From Bacillota bacterium (lineage in GTDB: Bacteria; Bacillota; Limnochordia; Limnochordales; ZCTH02-B6): 64,000 bases of DNA. Position 1 is the first letter of the stretch. Each line of letters starts with the position of its first letter. Positions 1 through 8,987 of the stretch are shown here, one piece after another. The position numbers were made by a program, and so were the translations under genes. The stretch spans positions 1 to 64,000 of the forward strand of contig PKQS01000010.1 in the NCBI GenBank assembly GCA_017577945.1, in the 5' to 3' direction. A model generated the notes under the pieces. It did no database searches, had not been told where the DNA came from, and saw only the letters and a program-made list of their open reading frames with translations.

Positions 1-976
<976 letters not shown>

Positions 977-1155
977 ATTGCTCCACATCCGCCAAGGCTT
1001 CCACCTCAGCGGGTTGTAGACCAACTCTCCGGCAAGCCTGTCCCGGCTTACCTTCTTGCCGCTAGGCCTTCCCTTCCACCGAAGACCCGCACTCTTCCTG
1101 GCCGTTGCGCTGTTTAGTTTTCAAGGACCGGCCGGCGCTGATTTCCCGCCGGCGA
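977..1155 (-). promoter_or_regulatory. rRNA operon leader with Firmicute-type conserved box
   Basis: This is the transcribed leader between the rRNA promoter and the 16S 5' end, about 180 nt. At 1111-1126 (minus strand) it contains TTGAAAACTAAACA, closely matching the TTTGAAAACTxAACA element found in Firmicute rRNA leaders and spacers, where antitermination and RNA processing signals sit. No protein-coding frame is convincing. Confidence 0.6.
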
Positions 1156-1161
1156 TTTCAA

Positions 1162-1190
1162 AGTATAGCAAAGCCCCTGCGGCCGATCAA
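1162..1190 (-). promoter_or_regulatory. rRNA operon promoter, sigma-A type
   Basis: On the minus strand: -35 TTGATC (1185-1190), 17-nt spacer, -10 TATACT (1162-1167), with TGC just before the -10, making it an extended -10. It is placed to drive the 16S gene and sits just beyond the 3' end of yunB. Confidence 0.8.
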
Positions 1191-1235
1191 GCGTCCAAAA
1201 ATTACGAAATCATGGCGGTCTCGCCAGGCGCAATG

Positions 1236-2000
1236 TCAACGTGCGGAGCCGGTTTGCAGGCTCAGGAGGCCGTCGCGGAGCTGGCGCAGGTCAATCCCTT
1301 CGACGCCCACGTATACCGACGGAACCTGGCCGGGGACGATCTGATTCGAGAGCACGACTTCTTGTTCAACGGGAAACGTCGCGTCCAGGTACGGAGCGAT
1401 GACGCGCATCGCGACCGACACGTGGATGTAGAGCCGGTGGTTGACGAAGTTGATGCCGGCGGCCCGGAAGTCCGACATTGGTACGGCGGTCACGGACCCG
1501 ACCGGGAGGATTTGCACGGGCAGGCGCGGGCCCCGGCCCGCCAGCGCGTCGATCCCGGTCAGAAGCCCCAACGGCAGGCTAATCTCCATCCTTCCCACGG
1601 CCGCCAACTCGCGCTGGATGGCGTCCGCCACGTCAGCGCGCACTTGGTTGAGCGACACCATGTCGTAGTCGATCAACACCACGTTGCCGTCGACGTCGGT
1701 CACGGTGGTGAAGAACGACGGGGATGGCGTCGCGCGCAACGCCTCGCGCACGGCGGCGGAGATGGCTTGCGTGGCCACGTTGATGGCCCGCGAGGAAGCC
1801 CAAGCGTACAGCGAAGGGCGCAAAAGAGCATCCGCGGCCCACCCGCCGGCCGCGAAGACCAGCAGCAAACCAGCCAAGACGAGGGTGGCGCGGCGCGCCT
1901 TAGCCCCCGGCCGCCCGGCAACCGGGGCGGAACCGACGAATCCCAGCCGAAAACCCCTCCAGAGGCGCCGGCGGAGAAAGCCGACGTTCCACGCCATCAT
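1236..2000 (-). CDS. yunB: Sporulation protein YunB
   Basis: This 254-residue protein matches the YunB family of sporulation proteins. It has a basic N-terminus, one membrane segment at about residues 38-58, and an extracytoplasmic body with the family pattern: a VDxxGNVVLIDYD block, then PLGLLTG, and a C-terminal region ending in QIVPGQVPSVYVG. In Bacillus subtilis yunB is expressed in the mother cell and is needed for normal sporulation; its biochemical role is unknown. The ATG at 2000 is preferred over the GTG at 2006 because the GAGGG ribosome-binding site is then 8 nt away. It lies downstream of tyrS on the same strand with a 57-nt gap and just upstream of the rRNA promoter. Confidence 0.85.
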   Translation of the reverse strand: MMAWNVGFLRRRLWRGFRLGFVGSAPVAGRPGAKARRATLVLAGLLLVFAAGGWAADALLRPSLYAWASSRAINVATQAISAAVREALRATPSPSFFTTVTDVDGNVVLIDYDMVSLNQVRADVADAIQRELAAVGRMEISLPLGLLTGIDALAGRGPRLPVQILPVGSVTAVPMSDFRAAGINFVNHRLYIHVSVAMRVIAPYLDATFPVEQEVVLSNQIVPGQVPSVYVGVEGIDLRQLRDGLLSLQTGSAR

Positions 2001-2057
2001 GCGCACCGCCCTCGCCCCCCGGACCGAAAAGTCAGCGGCACCAATCTATGCAGTTCC

Positions 2058-3323
2058 TCAGTCGCCGGCTACGACGATGCGGGCAAAACGACGTCTTCCT
2101 ACCTGCACGACGGCGCCGGTTTTCGGCTCCCAGTCGAGGTTCGGGTCGTTGATCACGGCGCCGTCGATGCGTACGCCGCCTTGACTGATGAGCCGGCGCG
2201 CCTCGCTGTTGGTGGACGCCAGCCCCGCCTCCACCAGCAGCCGGACAATCCAAATGCGCCCGCCTTCGAGCTGCTCCGGCCGCAGCACGAATTCCGGCAC
2301 GTCGTCGGGAATTTCCCGCTGCCGGTGCACCTTGTCGAAGTGCTCCTCCGCAGCCCACGCCGCCTCCTCCGAGTAGAAGCGCTTGACGATTTCGCGCGCC
2401 AGCCGCCGCTTGGCGTCGCGCGGGTGGATGGTGCCGTCGGCCAAGCCGCGGCGCAGCTGCTCGAGCTCCTCCAGGCTGACCGTGGTGACGAGCTCGAAGT
2501 ACTGCATCATGAGCTCGTCCGGGATGGACATGGTCTTGCCGTACATATCCTCCGGCGAGTCGGTCAGCGCGATGTAGTTGCCGGCCGTCTTGCTCATCTT
2601 CTCCTTGCCGTCCAGGCCGATCAGGATGGGATTGCAGACCCCCACCTGCGGCTCGAGGCCGGCCTCCTTCTGCAAGTCGCGGCCGACGAGAATGTTGAAC
2701 TTCTGGTCGATGCCGCCCAGCTCGACGTCGGCCCGCACCTGCAGCGAGTCGTAGCCTTGCATCAGCGGGTAGACCAGCTCGTGCAAGCTGATGGGCAGCT
2801 CCGCCTTCCACCGCTGCTGGAAATCTTCGCGCTCCAGCATGCGGGCCAGCGTCATGCGGGACATGAGATTGATGACGTCCGCGAACGTCATCTTGCTGAA
2901 CCATTGGCCGTTGTGCACGACTTCGGTCAGCGCGGGATCCAGGAAACGGAAGAAGTGCCGCGTGTAGTTGGCCGCGTTGGCCAGCGTCTGTTCGTGGGTC
3001 AGCTGCGGGCGAGCTTTCTTGCGGTTGGTCGGGTCGCCCACCATGGCGGTGTAGTCGCCGATGATGAGCACCGCCTGGTGTCCAAGCTGCTGGAACTGCG
3101 CGAGCTTGAGCACGGGGATGAGGTGACCCAAGTGCAGTTCACTGGCCGTCGGGTCGACACCAAGCTTGACGCGCAGCGGCCGGCCTTCGGCGCGAGAGCG
3201 CTTCAGCTTGTCCACCAGCTCCTCCTCGGGGAAGATCTCTTCCGCGCCTCTCCGGATGAGCGCCAGCTCCTCTTCCAGCGACAGGCGCTGAACGACGGAG
3301 CGGCGCAGCTCGCTCAGGGACAT
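2058..3323 (-). CDS. tyrS: Tyrosyl-tRNA synthetase
   Basis: Class I aminoacyl-tRNA synthetase that charges tRNA-Tyr with tyrosine in the cytoplasm; 421 residues. The HIGH-type signature is HLGH at residues 64-67, the KMSKT loop lies near residue 250, and a C-terminal S4 RNA-binding domain (about 350-412) is present, giving the full usual length. The frame is open 111 nt further upstream, but the ATG at 3323 has AAGGTGGT five nt before it and the family start (SLSELR) fits, so that start is used. No T-box was found in the short divergent upstream region, unlike many Firmicute tyrS genes. The gene diverges from the PBP1A gene. Confidence 0.97.
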   Translation of the reverse strand: MSLSELRRSVVQRLSLEEELALIRRGAEEIFPEEELVDKLKRSRAEGRPLRVKLGVDPTASELHLGHLIPVLKLAQFQQLGHQAVLIIGDYTAMVGDPTNRKKARPQLTHEQTLANAANYTRHFFRFLDPALTEVVHNGQWFSKMTFADVINLMSRMTLARMLEREDFQQRWKAELPISLHELVYPLMQGYDSLQVRADVELGGIDQKFNILVGRDLQKEAGLEPQVGVCNPILIGLDGKEKMSKTAGNYIALTDSPEDMYGKTMSIPDELMMQYFELVTTVSLEELEQLRRGLADGTIHPRDAKRRLAREIVKRFYSEEAAWAAEEHFDKVHRQREIPDDVPEFVLRPEQLEGGRIWIVRLLVEAGLASTNSEARRLISQGGVRIDGAVINDPNLDWEPKTGAVVQVGRRRFARIVVAGD

Positions 3324-3433
3324 AACGACCACCTTATATTTCTCGCTGTTTGTCGAGGCAATACATAAATGGTAGCACGACCCGTCCGGCGCCGGCAAGG
3401 ACGTCTGCCACGGCTGCTGCCGCAGATGCAGCA

Positions 3434-3442
3434 TGTTATAAT
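3434..3442 (+). promoter_or_regulatory. Extended -10 promoter for PBP1A gene
   Basis: TGTTATAAT at 3434-3442: a consensus TATAAT with a TGN extension, 40 nt before the PBP1A start. No good -35 is seen 17-18 nt upstream, which an extended -10 tolerates. Confidence 0.55.
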
Positions 3443-3481
3443 AAGAAGACCTAGGAGTGTGTCACCAGGAGGGACTCCGCG

Positions 3482-5611
3482 TTGGCGCGCAGGTCGTTCC
3501 GCCGCTTTTCCCTGATCGTCACCGTATTCGTCGTCTCCATCGTTTTCGGCGCCGCCGCGGGCATGCTGGCGGGATACCTGAGCAGCGCGCCTACGCTCGA
3601 CCAAGTCGTCTTCGAGCAAGAGCTGGCCAGCTACATCTACGACGTTAAGGGACGGCGCATCGCCTCGCTGTACCGCGAAAACCGCGTCCCGGTGACGCTG
3701 GACCAGGTGCCACAGCACTTGCTGGATGCCGTCATCGCCATCGAAGATACGCGTTTCTACCAACATCACGGCATCGATCTCCGGGCCCTCGTTCGAGCCG
3801 TAGTGATGAACATCCGCCGCATGCTCGGACACGAGGTCTACCTGCAGGGCGGCAGCACCATCACGCAGCAGCTGGCCAAGAACGCCTTTCTGAGCCACGA
3901 GCGGACGCTGACGCGCAAGCTGCAGGAGCTGCTCTGGGCGATCCAGATCGAGCGCAAGTACAGCAAAGCGGAAATCCTCGAAACGTATTTGAATGAAATT
4001 TATCTCGGCCCCGGCGTCTACGGCGTCGAGGCGGCAGCTCGCTATTACTTCGACAAATCCGTCAGCGACCTGACGTTGTCCGAAGCGGCGCTCATCGCCG
4101 GCCTTGTCCGCAACCCGGGTCTGTACTCGCCTTACCGCGATTCTGAAGCGGCCATGCGGCGGCGGAACACGGTACTCCTGCGCATGGAGGAGCTGGGCAT
4201 GATTACGCCGGAGGAATCGGCCGCCGCCCGCAGCGAGCCTATCAATGTGGTGGACCCGGACTCGCGGCCGGCGCGGAATCTGGCGCCCGCCTTCGTCAAT
4301 TATGTCGTCAGCCAGCTGCTGCAGCTGCCCGGCATCGACGTCAATACCATTTACACCGGGGGTATCCACGTCTATACGACGCTGGACCTCGACATCCAGC
4401 GGGCCGCCGAAGCCGCGGTGCAGCAAGCGTTCAGCAATCCGAACGGCCTTCTAGCGCGAGTGACGACGGTGGACGCCAACGGGCTGCAGCAGCCCCAGGT
4501 GGCCCTGGTGGCCATCGACCCGCGCAACGGCCACATCAAAGCCATGATCGGCGGCCGCAACAACGACCAGTTCAACCGCGCCGTGCAAGCCACGCGGCAG
4601 CCCGGCTCGGCCATTAAACCGTTCATTTACACAGCTGCCATCGATTCGGGGCTCACGCCGGCGACGGTGCTGGTGGACGAGCCCTTCGAATGGGTCGACC
4701 CGGTGACGGGCGAGGTCTGGAAGCCGCAGAACTTCTCCAATCGCTTCTCGGGCCCTATGACGCTGCGGGAGGCCCTGGAACAGTCGACCAACATCATCGC
4801 GGTGAAGCTGCTGGCGGAGTACGTCACGCCGCGGCAAGTCATCGAGTACGCCCGGCGCATGGGCATCACGACGCTGGTGACGGAAGGCCGGCGGCACGAC
4901 GCGGTGCTTGCCCTGGCGCTGGGCGGCATCACCAACGGCGTTCGGCCCATCGAGATGGCGGCGGCGTACGGGGTCCTGGCCAACCAAGGCATTCGCTCCA
5001 AGCCGATGGCCATTCTCAAGGTGGTGTCTACCGACGGTACCGTGCTGTATGAATTCAGCCCCGAGCAAGAGGTGGTGCTGTCGGAGACGACCGCCTACAT
5101 CGTGACCGATATGCTGCGCGGCGTCATCGAACGGGGCACGGGCCGGCGCGCCAACATCGGGCGGCCGGCTGCGGGCAAGACGGGTACCACCGACAACAAC
5201 CACGACGCGTGGTTCGTCGGCTACACGCCGGAGCTGGTGGCGGCCGTGTGGATCGGCAACGATATGCCTTCGCCCATGGTCGTAAACGGCACGCCCGTCG
5301 GCAGCGGCGAAGCGGCGGAAATCTGGGGCAACTTCATGCGGGCCGCGCTGGCCAATGTCCCGCCCAGCGACTTCCGCAAGCCGGCCACGGGCCTGGTCGA
5401 GGACGTGCTCATCGATACCAAGACCGGCTTGCTAGCCAGCGCGACGTGCTTGATGATCCCGCGCACGGAGATGCGCCGCGAAATCTTCGCGGCGGGCACG
5501 GAACCTACCGAGCTGTCGCCTCGCTGCTACAACCCGTTCTGGACGCCGTCAGACGCCGGCGCGGCACCCCTTACGGACGTGCAGACGCTGCGCTTTCCGT
5601 CCAACTTGTAA
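3482..5611 (+). CDS. Penicillin-binding protein 1A, bifunctional transglycosylase/transpeptidase
   Basis: Class A PBP of 709 residues that polymerises lipid II and crosslinks peptidoglycan at the outer face of the cytoplasmic membrane. A single N-terminal membrane anchor lies at residues ~8-32. The GT51 domain follows with the EDTRFYQHHGID motif at ~88 and GGSTITQQLAKN at ~123. The transpeptidase domain has the catalytic SAIK (SxxK) at ~374, STN at ~435 and KTGT at ~565. The start codon is TTG at 3482, with AGGAGGG eight nt upstream. Convergent with mutS2, only 24 nt separating the stops. There is no obvious C-terminal extension beyond the transpeptidase domain. Confidence 0.95.
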   Translation: MARRSFRRFSLIVTVFVVSIVFGAAAGMLAGYLSSAPTLDQVVFEQELASYIYDVKGRRIASLYRENRVPVTLDQVPQHLLDAVIAIEDTRFYQHHGIDLRALVRAVVMNIRRMLGHEVYLQGGSTITQQLAKNAFLSHERTLTRKLQELLWAIQIERKYSKAEILETYLNEIYLGPGVYGVEAAARYYFDKSVSDLTLSEAALIAGLVRNPGLYSPYRDSEAAMRRRNTVLLRMEELGMITPEESAAARSEPINVVDPDSRPARNLAPAFVNYVVSQLLQLPGIDVNTIYTGGIHVYTTLDLDIQRAAEAAVQQAFSNPNGLLARVTTVDANGLQQPQVALVAIDPRNGHIKAMIGGRNNDQFNRAVQATRQPGSAIKPFIYTAAIDSGLTPATVLVDEPFEWVDPVTGEVWKPQNFSNRFSGPMTLREALEQSTNIIAVKLLAEYVTPRQVIEYARRMGITTLVTEGRRHDAVLALALGGITNGVRPIEMAAAYGVLANQGIRSKPMAILKVVSTDGTVLYEFSPEQEVVLSETTAYIVTDMLRGVIERGTGRRANIGRPAAGKTGTTDNNHDAWFVGYTPELVAAVWIGNDMPSPMVVNGTPVGSGEAAEIWGNFMRAALANVPPSDFRKPATGLVEDVLIDTKTGLLASATCLMIPRTEMRREIFAAGTEPTELSPRCYNPFWTPSDAGAAPLTDVQTLRFPSNL

Positions 5612-5635
5612 GCCCGCATTGGCGAGGGTCCGGCG

Positions 5636-8020
5636 TTACTCCAGCTCCGCAACGGTGACGCCGTGCCCTCCTGCCGCCGGCTCGGCGAAGTAGAACTTCT
5701 TCACCCGCGGATGTGCGCGCAGGTAGCCGTGCACCGCCTGGCGCAGCGCGCCTGTGCCCTTGCCGTGCACCACACGGACTTTGTCAAGCCCGGCCAGGAG
5801 CGCGTCGTCCAAGTACTTTTCCAGTGCGCCCAGCGCTTCGTCGACGGTCATGCCCCGCAGGTGCACTTCCGGGGAAACGCTCGCGCGCTTGGCCGCCGCG
5901 ACGTCGAGCCGCACGCTGGGCGGCACCGCGCCTTGAGCAACTGCCGGCGCGGCCTTCTCCTCCGCCAGCGGCACCAGGTCATGCTCCGGCACCACCAAGC
6001 GCATGTTGCCCATGATGACCGTCCATTGCCCTTGCGCGTCGGGCCCGCTGTGCAAGCGCCCCGGCTGGCGGATGGACTTGACCAGCACGGTGTCACCCAC
6101 CCGCAAAGGCCGTACCGCCGGGGCGGTTCCAGGCGGCGCCGCCAGGTCCGGCTCCGCCTCGGCTGCCTCCAAAGCCGCCAGGCAAGCCGTCAGCCGCGCA
6201 AGCCCGGCCCGCGCCTCTTTCACCCCGGCCTCGTCTTGCCGGCGGCGCAACTCGGCGATGATGGCTTCGGCTTCTTGCCGGGCCGCGCGCACGATTTCCT
6301 TCGCTTCCCGCTGGGCGCTGGCCAGAAGTTCCCGGCGTCTCTCCTGCAGCTCCCGGTGCTTAGCCTCCCACTCCGCCTTGATCCGCTCCGCTTCCGCGCG
6401 CAGCCGTTCCGCCTGGCGCCGCTCCTCTTCCGCGGCCCGCGCCGCCTCTTGGAGCGATCGCAGCAGCTCCTCCACGCGAGTATTCTCGTGGCGCAAGAAC
6501 TGCCCGCGCGCTCGCTCCAGGATGGACTGGGGCAGTCCCAGCCGCGCCGCGATTTCCAGCGCGTTGCTGCGGCCCGGCAGCCCCATCTGCAGCCGGTACG
6601 TCGGCGCCAACGTCTCGGGGTCGAACTCCATGCTGGCGTTCTCCATTCCCGGGCGGCTGTGGACGAACGCTTTCAGTTCGCTGTGGTGCGTGGTCGCCAC
6701 GACGACCGCGCCGACCTGTTGCAGATGCTCCAGCAAGGCCATGGCCAGCGCGGCGCCCTCCTGCGGATCGGTGCCCGCGCCCAGCTCGTCCAGCAGAACG
6801 AGACAGCGCCGGTCCACCATCTTCAGCATCTCGACGATGTTGGCCATATGCGCCGAAAACGTGCTCAGGTTTTGCTCGATGCTTTGCTCGTCGCCGATAT
6901 CCGCGAACACGCCCCGGAACACGCTCAGCTCCGTACCGGGCGCCGCCGGCACAAACAGGCCGGCTTGAGCCATCAGGCAGAACAAGCCGATGGTTTTCAG
7001 CGTCACGGTCTTGCCGCCTGTGTTGGGGCCCGTGATCACCAGCACGCGAAAGTCGCGGCCGACCCACACGTCAACCGGCACCACGGGACCCGACAGCAAG
7101 GGGTGCCGGCCGGCGCGAATGGAGATCCAGCCGTCTTCGTTCATTTTCGGCCGCTCGGCTCGCATGTGCCTGGCAAGGCGCGCCTTGGCTACGGCCAAAT
7201 CCAGCTCAGCCAAGGCATTGATGCTCTCCAGCAGCCCATCCGCCGCTTCTCCCACCCGGCGGCTCAGCTCGCCCAGGATGCGCGCCACTTCGCGCTCCTC
7301 TTCCGCTTTGGCGGCGCTGATCTCGTTGTTCAGCTCCACCACGGCCATCGGCTCAACGAACACCGTCGCGCCGCTGGCTGACGTGTCGTGCACGATGCCA
7401 GGCACGTCGTGGCGGTGCTCCTGCTTCACCGGCACCACGTACCGCCCGTTGCGGACGGTGATGAGCACTTCCTGGAGGTAGTTGCGCGCGGCGGCCGCAC
7501 GCAGCGCGGCCTCTAGTCGCTCCCGGGCGCGCGCCTGCAACGTGCGGATGCGGGTTCGCAGCTGCGCAAGCTTGGGGCTGGCGCGGTCCAGCACCTGTCC
7601 GTCCTCGCCGATGCACGCGGCGACGGCCTCCTCCACGGCAACGAACGAACCCATGCGCAGCGCCAAGCGCGCCAGGCGGGGATTCGCGTCCGGATCCGCC
7701 AGCAAGGCGCGGCGGGCCCGCCGGACGGCTCCGGCCGTGGCGGCCACATCGAGCAGCTCCGCCGGCGACAGGACGCCGCCGAGGCCGGCCCGGCGCACCG
7801 CCTCCCGCACGTCGCGCGCTCCGGCCAGCAAGTCGCTCCCGCCGCGCTCCAGCAGCGCCAGGGCTTCCGCCGTAGCGTCCAGCGCTTCCTCCACGGCCGC
7901 CGCGTCCGTCAGCGGCTGCAGCCGCTCGGCCAGCTCACGGCCGGGTGCGAATGCGGTCATTTGCGCCAGCATCGCAATGATCTTTGGGTACTCCAGCACT
8001 CTCAGCGATCGCTCATTCAT
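5636..8020 (-). CDS. mutS2: Endonuclease MutS2
   Basis: MutS-family ATPase of 794 residues without a mismatch-binding N-terminal domain; MutS2 proteins act on recombination intermediates and on stalled or collided ribosomes. The Walker A is GPNTGGKT at ~327-334, the Walker B is LVLLDELGAGTDP, a long coiled coil follows (~510-640), then a KOW-like segment, and a C-terminal Smr nuclease domain from ~720 with LRGM and the HGKGTGALR motif. The start ATG has GGAGGT at 7 nt. The first 8 nt overlap the end of the upstream gene, so the two are probably co-translated. It is the last gene of the pheS-to-mutS2 block, as in Bacillus. Confidence 0.96.
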   Translation of the reverse strand: MNERSLRVLEYPKIIAMLAQMTAFAPGRELAERLQPLTDAAAVEEALDATAEALALLERGGSDLLAGARDVREAVRRAGLGGVLSPAELLDVAATAGAVRRARRALLADPDANPRLARLALRMGSFVAVEEAVAACIGEDGQVLDRASPKLAQLRTRIRTLQARARERLEAALRAAAARNYLQEVLITVRNGRYVVPVKQEHRHDVPGIVHDTSASGATVFVEPMAVVELNNEISAAKAEEEREVARILGELSRRVGEAADGLLESINALAELDLAVAKARLARHMRAERPKMNEDGWISIRAGRHPLLSGPVVPVDVWVGRDFRVLVITGPNTGGKTVTLKTIGLFCLMAQAGLFVPAAPGTELSVFRGVFADIGDEQSIEQNLSTFSAHMANIVEMLKMVDRRCLVLLDELGAGTDPQEGAALAMALLEHLQQVGAVVVATTHHSELKAFVHSRPGMENASMEFDPETLAPTYRLQMGLPGRSNALEIAARLGLPQSILERARGQFLRHENTRVEELLRSLQEAARAAEEERRQAERLRAEAERIKAEWEAKHRELQERRRELLASAQREAKEIVRAARQEAEAIIAELRRRQDEAGVKEARAGLARLTACLAALEAAEAEPDLAAPPGTAPAVRPLRVGDTVLVKSIRQPGRLHSGPDAQGQWTVIMGNMRLVVPEHDLVPLAEEKAAPAVAQGAVPPSVRLDVAAAKRASVSPEVHLRGMTVDEALGALEKYLDDALLAGLDKVRVVHGKGTGALRQAVHGYLRAHPRVKKFYFAEPAAGGHGVTVAELE

Positions 8021-8975
8021 TGCCCGGACCTCCGCCAGCCGGCGCGGGTCTCATCCCCGGGCTGGTCAAATAGGCGAAAACGGCGGGCGCGATGTCGCAA
8101 AGCGAACGGACCGCCGCCGCAAAGAAAGCACTGCCGGGGCCGAAAAACAAACCCGGCACCGGGTTGCGCGTATGGGTCTTCACCGACAGATCCTCCAAGT
8201 TGCCGTGATCGGACAGCATGATAACGGTCGTCGCCGTCAAGTCCGCGTGCGCGGCCACCGCCGCCAACAGTTCGTCGAGCAGCGCCAGCAGGCGCTGCGC
8301 CTCCCCCCAGTCTTGCGCGTGTCCGGCCAAGTCCGTCAAGAAATGCTCGAACAGCGTAAAGTCGTGCTCTGCGGCCAGCGCCGCCAGGCGCCGTCCCGCC
8401 TCGGCCGGCGTGATGACGGGTACATCGTACCCGCGGCTGCGTAAGCTTTCCCCCGTCACGTCGTGAAATACCGCGCGTCCTGCCAGCAAGTCGTCGAGGC
8501 GGCGCACCGGCAAACCGGCGCTCAGCACCGCGGTCGTCGTCGCCGAGTGCCGCAGGCGCCCTGTTTCGACCGCGGCGAAGTACTCGTCCGTGAACGCATT
8601 GGCAAATGTCGCGCGCAAGCCGACCTCGCGCAGGCGGCGAAACAAGCCGCGCGCCTGAAGCAGATGAACCAGCGTCGGGGTGGGATAGCCCGACAGGTGC
8701 CGCCCGAGTGTTCTCGCGGCGTTGATACCCGTCAGCATGGCCGTCTGCCCCGTGGCGCTTTGCGGCAAGCCCGGGACTCCTAGACAGGCGTCCACTGCCA
8801 CCAAGCGCGCCGATCCGGGCCTTTCGCCGGCAACGTCTTCCGCCGCATCCCGCACGAGCGCTCGGCCGCCCAGCAGGCCGCGCACGAACGGCATTGGCGC
8901 CGTCGCCAGCGGGTTGACGTCGGCGCGAGGCTCCCCCAAGCCGATGCCGTCGACGAAGATGAGCAGAACGGACAC
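8013..8975 (-). CDS. Phosphoglycerate-mutase-like metalloenzyme (alkaline phosphatase superfamily)
   Basis: This 320-residue protein has the metalloenzyme fold shared by cofactor-independent phosphoglycerate mutase and alkaline phosphatase: VDGIG at residues 8-12 (first metal Asp), QSATGQTA at 72-79 (where the nucleophile Ser/Thr sits), SDHGN at ~253-257 and the downstream THTRNPVP segment, which resembles the HTxNPVP block of iPGM. It is shorter than iPGM (~510 residues), lacking the inserted phosphotransferase domain, so its substrate is unknown. The GTG start follows GAGGAGG at 7 nt. It sits between polX and mutS2, which are adjacent in Bacillus, and overlaps mutS2 by 8 nt. Confidence 0.75.
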   Translation of the reverse strand: MSVLLIFVDGIGLGEPRADVNPLATAPMPFVRGLLGGRALVRDAAEDVAGERPGSARLVAVDACLGVPGLPQSATGQTAMLTGINAARTLGRHLSGYPTPTLVHLLQARGLFRRLREVGLRATFANAFTDEYFAAVETGRLRHSATTTAVLSAGLPVRRLDDLLAGRAVFHDVTGESLRSRGYDVPVITPAEAGRRLAALAAEHDFTLFEHFLTDLAGHAQDWGEAQRLLALLDELLAAVAAHADLTATTVIMLSDHGNLEDLSVKTHTRNPVPGLFFGPGSAFFAAAVRSLCDIAPAVFAYLTSPGMRPAPAGGGPGNE

Positions 8976-8987
8976 CCCCGCGCCTCC

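Noticed and set aside
3349..3357. TTTGTCGAG resembling a Spo0A box between tyrS and the PBP1A gene
   Set aside because: A single 8-of-9 match is expected by chance, and no paired site is seen.
1056..3368. A 770-codon plus-strand open frame opposite yunB and tyrS
   Set aside because: It is antisense to two well-recognised genes, has no family signature or ribosome-binding site, and reflects high GC content and few stops. The same applies to long antisense frames over mutS2, polX, pheT, thrS, RNase J and dinG.
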